A stretch of 64,000 nucleotides of DNA from Argopecten irradians (Eukaryota > Mollusca > Bivalvia > Pectinida > Pectinidae), in the NCBI RefSeq assembly GCF_041381155.1, contig NC_091134.1, positions 73,863,469 through 73,927,468 on the forward strand, given 5' to 3'. The position numbers and the translations under genes were made by a program. Of the stretch, positions 12,401 to 24,400 are shown one piece after another. Every line of letters begins with the position of its first letter. The stretch's first letter is position 1. The notes below the pieces were generated by a model that was not told the origin of the DNA, did not search any database, and worked only from the letters and a program-made list of their open reading frames with translations.

Positions 12401-15400
12401 CTAGGTAAGGGGAGATAATCAGCAAAGACATGGAGATAGCTAGGTAAGGGGAGATAATCAACAAAGATATGGAATATGGCTAGGTTAGGGGAGATAATCA
12501 GCAAAGACATGGAGATAGCTAAGTGAAGGGGAGATAACAAAGACAAGGAGATAGCTAGGTATGGGGAGATAATCAACAAAGACATGGAAATAGCTAGGCA
12601 AGGGGAGATAATCAACAAGGGCATTGATATAGCTAGGTAAGGGGAGATAATCAACAAAGATATGGAGAAAGCTAGGTAAGGGGAGGTAATCAACTAAGAC
12701 ATGGACATATCTAGGTAAAGGGGAGATAATCACCAAAGATATGGAGATAGCTAGGTAAGGGGAGATAATCAACAATACATGGAGATAGCCAGGTAAGGGG
12801 AGTTAATCACAAAGACATTGACATATCCAGGTAAAGGGGAGATAATCAACAATGATATGGAGATAGCTAGGAAAGGAGAGATAATCAACAAATAACATGG
12901 AGAAAGCTAGGTAAGGGGAGATAATTAACAAAGATATGGAAATAGCTAGGTAAGGGGGAAATAATCAACAAATAACATGGAGAAAGCTAGGTAAGGGGAG
13001 ATAATCAACAAAGATATTGAAATAACTAGGTAAGGGGAGATTATCAACAAGGACATGGAGATAGCTATGTGAGGGGGAGATAGTCAACAAATAACATTGA
13101 GAAAGCTAGGTAACGAAACATAATCAACAAAGATATGGAGATAGCTAGGTAAGGGGGAAATAATTAACAAAGATATGGAAATAGCTAGTTAAGGGGAACA
13201 TAATCAACAAAGATATGGAAATAGCTAGGTAAAGGGAGATAATCAACAAGGACATGGACATAGCAAGGTAAGGGGAAACAATCAACAAATATATTCAAAT
13301 GAATTTATTAGCTCGCCTATTCGAAGAATAGGGGGAGCTAATGTTGTCACCCCGGCGTCGGCGTCCCATTTCACGTTGAAGTTTTTGAGCAAGTTTCTGT
13401 TCCGTCAATTGTTTAAGCTTAAGTCATCATAAATGTTTATGGTATTATTTTCCTAATGTGTATGGATGCTGAACGTGACAATACAACCAATTTTGGGCCC
13501 TTTAGGTTTTTTTTGAGTCTGTTAATTTGTCATATTTCCATGTTAAAGTTTTTGAGCAAGTTTCTATTTTGTCTATTGTTTAAGCTTAAGTCATCGATAG
13601 AGCATAAATGATGCTCATTATTTGAACAGTAATTGGTGTTTAATCGTGTATATATATGTCTAATTAACACAAAAAATGATATAAAATAATTCATTTTGCC
13701 TTTGGTGCATGCGCAATCAGTACTTCATTCCATATAGGATATAGTGGCACGGAATTTTTTCGGGATGCAATTAATTATTTTTCATATTTTGAACTTGAAG
13801 TAAAATTAGAAGCTCAAACTTTTCAATGGTGGTAATGGTGTAAAGTAAGTAACTTTTGTAACTGAAGAAAAATACTAAATCGTCTGCTCCTGTTTTTGAT
13901 AGTGAAAAAATACCATTTGTCAGCTATTTTGTCTATTGTTTAAGCTTAAGTCATCATAAATGTTTAAATTTTTAATTTCCTAATGTGTATGGATGCTGAA
14001 CGTGATAATACAACCAATTTGGGGCCCTTTAGGGGGGTTTTTGAGTCAGTTAATTTGTCATATTTCCATGTTTAAATAGTAAATACACATGTACTTGAAC
14101 ATCAACTTCTTCTGAAAAGGCGAGCTTTGCCGTTCTCCAACAGCTCTTTTTGAAAAGAAATAATCACACTTCACAATTTATATATATACACTACTTACCA
14201 AGATTGAACCCATAAATCTTCACAATGATAATAATAATATTGTTGATTTGCAGCTATATCTTAACACCTAAACATTAGTTGTTTTTTTTATTTCAATTCC
14301 GTTGTCATCATGTACATGTTTAAAGAAGGATATATTGGAAATAACAAAATGAGGTTTGATTCTTACATTTGTTGAAAAGATTAAAAGGTGCCGCCAATAC
14401 GATAGCCAGGGATTATGTACTACCAGATTATACTCACATAAAGAGGGGCTACGTTAGACCGCAGGAGGAGACAACAGGCAAGGCAAAGGACGGAGAACAG
14501 GTATGTACTACCAGATCATACACATATATGAAGAGGGGCTACGTTAGACTTGTAGATTTTTTCCATAGATAATGTGGATTAGTAACGAGAAGATTGTTTG
14601 TTTCTCTGTAGATAATTTGAATTAGTAATTAGAGATTTATTTGTTTCTCTGTAGATAATTTGGTTGAGTAATGAGAAATTAATTTGTTTCTTCGTGGGTA
14701 ATTCTGATGAGTAGTGAGAGATTTATTTGTTTCTCTATAGATAATTTGGATTAGTAATGAGAGATTTACTTGTTTCTCTATAGATAATTTGGATTAGTAA
14801 TGAGAGATTTACTTGTTTCTCTATAGATAATTTGGATGAGTAATGATAGATTTATTTGTTTCTCTATAGATAATTTGAGATAAGTAATGAGAGATTTACC
14901 TGTTTTCTATAGATAATTTAAATTAGTAATGAGAGATTTACTTGCTTCTCTATAGATAATTTGGATGAGTAATGAGAGATTTACTTGTTTCTCTATAGAT
15001 AATTAGAGATAAGTAATGAGAGATTTACTTGTTTCTCTATAGATAATTTGAATTAGTAATGAGAGATTTACTTGTTTCTCCATAGATAATTTGGATTAGT
15101 AATGAGAGATTTACTTGTTTCTCTATAGATAATTTGAAGAGAGATTTACTTTTTTCTCAGTAGATAATTTGAGATAAGTAATGAGAGATTTACTTGTTTC
15201 TCTATAGATAATTTGAGATAAGTAATGAGAGATTTACTTGTTACTCTGTAGATAATTCAGATGAGTATGAGAGATTTGTTTCTCTGCAGATAATTAGGAT
15301 GAGTAATGAGAGATTTGCCGTCCCTGAGCTACTCTTCCATCCATCAGATGTTGGTATACAAGAGATGGGGATTGCTGAAGGACTTGTACATACAATCAAC

Positions 15401-18400
15401 TCCATGCCAGAAGGTAATTAGGGGTTAATTGGCAGACTTTCATGCATCATAGAAAATGTTATGTGACATTAAGTTTTACTAAATAGAGAAAATTAAATAA
15501 TTCAGATTCGATATGGACAAAATAATTTTTAAGTACATTCATCATCAAAGGATAACACAAATGAATTCAAGAGTAAATCAAACTTACTGATGTGTCTTAG
15601 CTTTACAGCGCCGTTACAACAAGTGTTCCTGTTTACGTTCATTCACTCGATAGACACGTTGGCTGGTAGCTGATCTAGTAGGCTGGTAACTGATGCAGTA
15701 GATTAGATTTTAGGTGGCATGTAACGAAGGCACTGATTGGCTGAAGCATCGGGAGCCAGCGATCTTTGATGTTCAAACCTGACTCTGTTGTACAATATGT
15801 TTGATCATGTTGTGTACTATTTATTGTTTACAATGTACACATTCAATCATTGTATTCAAAATTTGTTGTTGTTTTGCTTCACTTATTAAGAGAATGTTTT
15901 GAGGATGTTTTGTTCATAAATTTTTAGCCATTTTTAGCCCACCTTCAAATCGCCTTTCGTCCGTGGTCCGTCGTCCGTCCGTCCGTCCGTCCGTCCTTCC
16001 GTCCGTCCGTCCGTCCGTTAACAATTCTTGTTACCGCTATTTCTCAGAAAGTACTGAAGGAATCTTTCTCAAATTTCACATGTAGGTTCCCCTAGGGCCC
16101 TAGTTGTGCATATTGCATTTTGCGACCAATCGGTCAACAAGATGGCCGACTGGCGGCCATCTTGGATTTTGATAGTTAAAGTTTGTTACCGCTATTTCTC
16201 AGAAAGTTGTGAAGGGATCTTTCTCAAATTTCACTTGTAGGTTCCCCTAGGGCCCTAGTTGTGCATATTGCATTTTGGGACCAATCGGTCAGCAAGATGG
16301 CCGACTGGCGGCCATCTTGGATTTTGATAGTTAAAGTTTGTTACCGCTATTTTTCAGAAAGTTGTGAAGGGATCTTTCTCAAATTTCACATGTAGGTTTC
16401 CCTAGGGCCCTAGTTGTGCATATTGCATTTTGGGACCAATCGGTCAACAAGATGGCCGACTGGCGGCCATCTTGGATTTTGATAGTTAAAGTTTGTTACC
16501 GCTATTTTTCAGAAAGTTGTGAAGGGATCTTTCTCAAATTTCACATGTAGGTTCCCCTAGGGCCCTAGTTGTGCATATTGCATTTTGGGACCAATCGGTC
16601 AACAAGATGGCCGACTGGCGGCCATCTTGGATTTTGATAGTTAAAGTTTGTTATCGCTATTTCCCAGAAAGTACTGAAGGGATCTTTCTCAAATTTCATA
16701 TGTAGGTTCCCCTAGGGCCCTAGTTGTGCATATTGCATTTTGGGACCAATCTGTCAACAAGATGGCCGACCGACTGACAGCCATCTTGGATTTTGATAGT
16801 TAAAGTTTGTTACCGCTATTTCTCAGAAAGTACTGAAGGGATCTCTCTCAAATTTCATATGCATGTTCCCCTTGAACCCTAGTTGTGCATATTGCATTTT
16901 GGGAGCGATCGGTCAACAAGATAGTCGACCGGCGGCCATCTTGGATTTTGATAGTTAAAGTTTGTTAACGCTATTTCCCAGAAAGTACTGAAGGAATCTT
17001 TCTCAAATTTCATATGTAGGTTCCCCTAGGACCCTAGTTGTGCATATTGCATTTTGGGACAGATCGGTCAACAAGATGGCCGACTGGCGGCCATCTTGGA
17101 TTTTGATAGTTAAAGTTTGTTACCGCTATTTCTCAGAAAGTACTGAAGGGATCTCTCTCAAATTTCATATGCATGTTCCCCTTGAACCCTAGTTGTGCAT
17201 ATTGCATTTTGGGAGCGATCGGTCAACAAGATAGTCGACCGGCGGCCATCTTGGATTTTGATAGTTAAAGTTTGTTAACGCTATTTCCCAGAAAGTACTG
17301 AAGGAATCTTTCTCAAATTTCATATGTAGGTTCCCCTAGGACCCTAGTTGTGCATATTGCATTTTGGGACAGATCGGTCAACAAGATGGCCGACTGGCGG
17401 CCATCTTGGATTTTGATAGTTAAAGTTTGTTACCGCTATTTCTCAGAAAGTACTGAAGGGATCTTTCTCAAATTTCATGTGCAGGTTCCTGAAGGGGTCT
17501 AGTGCATTTTCGGACTTATCGGTCAGCAAGATGATCGACAGGTAGCCATCTTGGATTTTGATAATTGAAGTTTGTTTCTGCTACATATCTCAGAAAGTAC
17601 TGAAAGGATCTTTCTCAAGTTTCATATATAGTATGTAGTAAAAGTTTGAAAAGCAGGGAAAAGATCCCTCTTTCTGTTGTCAGACATAGATCATTCTTTG
17701 GTGGGCGCCAAGATCCCTCTGGGATCTCTTGTAATACTTAAAGTTTGTTATCGCTATTTCTCAGAAAGTACTGAAGGGATCTGTCTCAAATTTCATATGT
17801 AGGTTCCCCTATGGCCCTAGTTGTGCATATTGCGTTTTGGGACCAATCGGTCAACAAGATGGCCGCCAGGCAGCTATCTTGGATTTTGATACTTAAAGTT
17901 TGTTATCACTATTTCTCAGAAAGTACTGAAGGGATCTGTCTCAAATTTCATATGTAGGTTCCCCTAGGGCCCTCGTTGTGCATATTACATTTTGGGACCG
18001 ATTGGTCAACAAGATGGCCGCCAGGCAGCCATCTTGGATTTTGATACTTAAAGTTTGTTATCACTATATCTCACAAAGTACTGAAGGGATCTGTCTCAAA
18101 TTTCATATGTAGGTTCCCCTCGGGCTCTAGTTGTGCATATTGCGTTTTGGGACCGACCAGTCAACAAGATGGCCGCCAGGCAGCCGTCTTGGATTTTGAT
18201 AGTTAAAGTTTGTTATCGCTATTTCTCAGAAAGTACTGAAGGGATCTTTCTCAAATTTCATATGTAGGTTCCCCTAGGGCTCTAGTTGTGCATATTGCGT
18301 TTTGGGACCGACCGGTCAACAAGATGGCTGCCAGGCAGCCATCTTGGATTTTGATAGTTAAAGTTTGTTATCGCTATTTCTCAGAAAGTATTGAATGAAT

Positions 18401-21400
18401 CTGTCTCAAATTTCATATATAGGTTCCCCTAGGGCCCCAGTTGTGCATATTTCGGTTTGGGACCGATCGATCAACAAGATGGCCGCCAAGGAGCCATCTT
18501 GGATTTTGGATTGAAGTTTGTTTCTGCTATTGCTCAGAGAGTACTGAAGCGATTTGTCTCAAATTTTATATATAGTATGTTTGCAAAAGTTTGAAAAGCA
18601 GAGAAAAGATCCCACTTTCCATTGTCAGACATAGATCATTCTTTGGTGGGCGCCAAGATCCCTCTGGGATCTCTTGTTCTCTACTTCGGGGAGTTCATAC
18701 TGCACAGTAGCGTTATATGTATCTAACAACGTAATTTTTCATCGTGTTTGTTAATGTGTTGGGTTTAGATCTATTATATACATTGTAATGTTACATGTAA
18801 TGTCACAGCCGAATCTAACTACTGGTGTACGTTCTGACTGACTTTTTCGCTGCAAGGTCCGTTTGGTGTGGAAAATAAATCAGGTACTGTACGGCTGACA
18901 ATATATTATGTCTTATCAGAATATATTCCGAACAAACATGGTTTTGATACATACCTGGATGTTAGAAGGGGATGTTATTCTAGTTGTAGACGTTGAGTTC
19001 GACTGCATTGCCTTAATACTTATATTTTAATTTGTTTGCGCGATCCTCTTAGATAATATTCTCGGAGGTGTGCGCATGTGCGGCGGTAGTTTACAAAATG
19101 TTGGTTGATTTTAGCCGAGAAATTGTTAACACTAGATTCAAATGCATCTATCTTAAGAAATACTGGCGACAAAGTTAAAAATCTACGCCTACAGCTGGAA
19201 TAGCATCCCCTGCTAACATCCAGGTATGTGCAAAGTGTTTTATCGGAATATATTTTGACAAGAAACGATGGTCTATCGTACATTGTACCCGGTTTCCCAT
19301 ACCTTGCAGTAAAGTTATACAAAATGTAATTAGTCAGAAGCAGGCGAATCTTTTCCGAACAACATCTGACTGACTTTTTCTCTACAACAGTAGCTCTTTC
19401 CATACGTACTTAATTCACTGAGCAGCGCTGATTCAGAGTCTACTGTATACATGAGGTAATTAAAGTTGTATTGCTGCTAATTTCACTGTAACGATATGTA
19501 ACTTAAACATTTGATATTTAAACATTGACATGTAACTTGATGATTTAGCTCCCCAAAAGCATATGTCGGCCTATAAGAGAGCCGAAATCTAGGAATCATA
19601 TATTCCTGGTTTTGAATAAAGCGCCTTCAATCACCGCCATGTTCAGTAACTTTGGGTTTTGTCGGATTCCTAATCGTATCACGTGACTGGCGTTCGACAC
19701 GACCTGCACGTGGTGATCCAGGTAACTAGCGTAAGCACACATGTGTTTGTTCACGTTTTCTTTCTGGCCTATATGAGTAAATCATGCTGGTATATGTCCA
19801 CAGATTGAGGATTTGAAACATCCAATTTACACATTACCGTAAAATGTTGTGTGTATCAAATATTGTAATATGCGAGCATTATTTTCTTTGTAGATAGAGT
19901 CTGATGAGGTCGACCACATGTTTTGTTTATGACAAATTGTTGATATTTTCTCTTGGTTTCACAACTCTCGTTTAACTTCGAGATTGTCGCGACGATGTTC
20001 GGAAGAGTTCGGAATGATTCGGCATCTTTCGAGCCTATTTTTCACGTGTACACGTTAAAAAGTTTTTTACTTTTATAATTAAAGAAACTCCCAGTGCTGC
20101 AACTTTATAAAAAGTGGTAAAATTAGAAAGTTTAAACCTCAGGCAGACGGAGAAAATATGTATAACACTTAAACAGTTTTCACTATGACCAAAAGAGCGA
20201 AAGTTACAAACCATACAACTTTAAAATGCTGTGATTACATAGCTTATTGAATGTCGTTAGCAAACTGACTAGCTACCATGCAAACTGACTAGCTACCAAT
20301 CAACGGAACCACCTACTGGACTGGCCGTCACCATATGCTTATTGTAGCGGCGCTATAAAACCTTTATTGTACTGGTATATATTTCATATCTGTTACTGGT
20401 ATATGAAAATGTTTCTTTCAACCCTGTGGAATATACTATAGGCATATTGTACTGAAAGGTAATGGATATTGGTTGATAATGTGTAAGATAAAACTTGGCC
20501 TTTGAGATCAGAAACGTCTTCATGTCCAATTTGAATAAGCAAGATAATTTTGTTTGATGATTTTTTTAACAGATATCCAGCCACATATGTATAACAATAT
20601 CGTATTGACAGGAGGAAATTGTCTACTCCCAGGCTTTCACGAACGAATGTAAGTATTCGCAGGAAGGGGATCGACCTATACGTAGGTTCTGGAATAATCT
20701 CCTTTTCGTTGAATATGCATGATTATTTAAACAGAGCAATGTAACATGTAACTATAAATAGAGGTTAAAAAGACATAAATAAACTGAGACTTAACAAACG
20801 TTTAAGATTTGTTATGATGATTATTTTGAGTTAATTCTTGTTATAGGTTATCTGATATCAGAAGTATGGCACCAGACGAATTTGACATGACAATTACAAA
20901 TCCAAAAAAGTAAGTAAAACTTGTCAAGAGAGCCACAAATTTGTCGTCACCATGAAAAGGAAGGGAATTATTTGAGACAAGGAACAAGTTTGATTATTGA
21001 ATAGTAAACAAAATCCTATAGTCCAGAAAACTTTGTAACCCAAACAATTTGGGCTAGGGCCAAAAGTGTTCAAATTATTGAGGGCCCATTGTATATGTAA
21101 TGATTATCAGCTAAATCTATTTATGTTAATTAGCTCATATACCAATAAAAGATTTACAAGTGTTCATTATATTAAGGGCTTCAAGCATGTATGTGTACAT
21201 TATAAACAAATATTGTGATAATCAATGTTGATCAGAGTTCCCCCTTTGCAAGGTAGTTTTTACCTTTATGTCAGAAATCTATATTTAGAAGGCAGTAGAA
21301 TATCTATCACATTGTTAATTTGGTCAATATTGTAACCTTACTGAAGGTAGTAGAATATCTATCACATTGTTAATTTGGTCAGTATTGTAGTAACCTTACT

Positions 21401-24400
21401 GACGGCAGTAGTATATCTATCACATTGTTAATTTGGTCAGTATTGTAACCTTACTGAAGACAGTAGAATATCTATCACATTGTTAATTTGGTCAGTATTG
21501 TAGTAACCTTACTGACGGCAGTAGTATATCTATCACATTGTTAATTTGGTCAGTATTGTAACCTTACTGACGGCAGTAGTATATCTATCACATTGTTAAT
21601 TTGGTCAGTATTGTAACCTTACTGACGGCAGTAGTATATCTATCACATTGTTAATTTGGTCAGTATTGTAGTAACCTTACTGACGGCAGTAGTATATCTA
21701 TCACATTGTTAATTTGGTCAGTATTGTAGTAACCTTACTGAAGGCAGTAGTATATCTATCACATTGTTAATTTGGTCAGTATTGTAACCTTACTGACGGC
21801 AGTAGTATATCTATCACATTGTTAATTTGGTCAGTATTGTAGTAACCTTACTGAAGGCAGTAGTATATCTATCACATTGTTAATTTGGTCAGTATTGTAG
21901 TAACCTTACTGACGGCAGTAGTATATCTATCACATTGTTAATTTGGTCAGTATTGTAGTAACCTTACTGACGGCAGTAGTATATCTATCACATTGTTAAT
22001 TTGGTCAGTATTGTAGTAACCTTACTGAAGGCAGTAGTATATCTATCACATTGTTAATTTGGTCAGTATTGTAGTAACCTTACTGACGGCAGTAGTATAT
22101 CTATCACATTGTTAATTTGGTCAGTATTGTAGTAACCTTACTGAAGGCAGTAGTATATCTATCACATTGTTAATTTGGTCAGTATTGTAGTAACCTTACT
22201 GACGGCAGTAGTATATCTATCACATTGTTAATTTGGTCAGTATTGTAGTAACCTTACTGAAAGTAGTATATCTATCACATTGTTAATTTGGTCAGTATTG
22301 TAGTAACCTTACTGACGGCAGTAGTATATCTATCACATTGTTAATTTGGTCAGTATTGTAGTAACCTTACTGACGGCAGTAGTATATCTATCACATTGTT
22401 AATTTGGTCAGTATTGTAGTAACCTTACTGAAGGCAGTAGTATATCTATCACATTGTTAATTTGGTCAGTATTGTAGTAACCTTACTGAAGGCAGTAGTA
22501 TATCTATCACATTGTTAATTTGGTCAGTATTGTAGTAACCTTACTGACGGCAGTAGTATATCTATCACATTGTTAATTTGGTCAGTATTGTAGTAACCTT
22601 ACTGAAGGCAGTAGTATATCTATCACATTGTTAATTTGGTCAGTATTGTAGTAACCTTACTGAAGGCAGTAGTATATCTATCACATTGTTAATTTGGTCA
22701 GTATTGTAGTAACCTTACTGAAGGCAGTAGTATATCTATCACATTGTTAATTTGGTCAGTATTGTAGAAACCTTACTGACGGCAGTAGTATATCTATCAC
22801 ATTGTTAATTTGGTCAGTATTGTAGTAACCTTACTGAAGGCAGTAGTATATCTATCACATTGTTAATTTGGTCAGTATTGTAGTAACCTTACTGACGGCA
22901 GTAGTATATCTATCACATTGTTAATTTGGTCAGTATTGTAGTAACCTTACTGACGGCAGTAGTATATCTATCACATTGTTAATTTGGTCAGTATTGTAGT
23001 AACCTTACTGAAGGCAAGTAGTATATCTATCACATTGTTAATTTGGTCAGTATTGTAGTAACCTTACTGACGGCAGTAGTATATCTATCACATTGTTAAT
23101 TTGGTCAGTATTGTAGTAACCTTACTGACGGCAGTAGTATATCTATCACATTGTTAATTTGGTCAGTATTGTAGTAACCTTACTGAAGGCAGTAGTATAT
23201 CTATCACATTGTTAATTTGGTCAGTATTGTAGTAACCTTACTGACGGCAGTAGTATATCTATCACATTGTTAATTTGGTCAGTATTGTAGTAACCTTACT
23301 GACGGCAGTAGTATATCTATCACATTGTTAATTTGGTCAGTATTGTAGTAACCTTACTGAAGGCAGTAGTATATCTATCACATTGTTAATTTGGTCAGTA
23401 TTGTAGTAACCTTACTGACGGCAGTAGTATATCTATCACATTGTTAATTTGGTCAGTATTGTAGTAACCTTACTGACGGCAGTAGTATATCTATCACATT
23501 GTTAATTTGGTCAGTATTGTAGTAACCTTACTGAAGGCAGTAGTATATCTATCACATTGTTAATTTGGTCAGTATTGTAGTAACCTTACTGAAGGCAGTA
23601 GTATATCTATATAATTTGGTCATTGTTAACCTTACTTAGTATATCTATCACATTGTTAATTTGGTCAGTATTGTAGTAACCTTACTGAAGGCAGTAGTAG
23701 TATATCTATCACATTGTTAATTTGTCAGTATTGTAGTAACCTTACTGAAGGCAGTAGTATATCTATCACATTGTTAATTTGGTCAGTATTGTAGTAACCT
23801 TACTGAAGGCAGTAGTATATCTATCACATTGTTAATTTGGTCAGTATTGTAGTAACCTTACTGACGGCAGTAGTATATCTATCACATTGTTAATTTGGTC
23901 AGTATTGTAGTAACCTTACTGACGGCAGTAGTAGTATATCTATCACATTGTTAATTTGGTCAGTATTGTAGTAACCTTACTGAAGGCAGTAGTATATCTA
24001 TCACATTGTTAATTTGGTCAGTAATGTAATCTTAATTGACAGGCAGTAGATAATATCTATCACATTGTAATTTGGTCAAGTCAATTGTAGAAACCTTACT
24101 GACGGCAGTAGTATACTCTATCACATGTTAATTTGGTCGTTATTAGTATACCCTAAACTGAAGGCAGTAGATAAACCTATCACATTATTGTGTAATTTAG
24201 TCAGTATTGTTAGTAACCTATACTGAAGGCAGTAGTATATCCTATCACATTGTTAATTTGGTCAGTATTGTAGTAACCTTTCTGAAGGCAGTATGTATAA
24301 TCCCCCCCCTTTAAAATCACATTGTTAATTTCGTCAGTATTGTAAGTAACCTTACTGACGGCAGTAGTATATCAAACACATGGTTAATTGGTCAGTTTGT

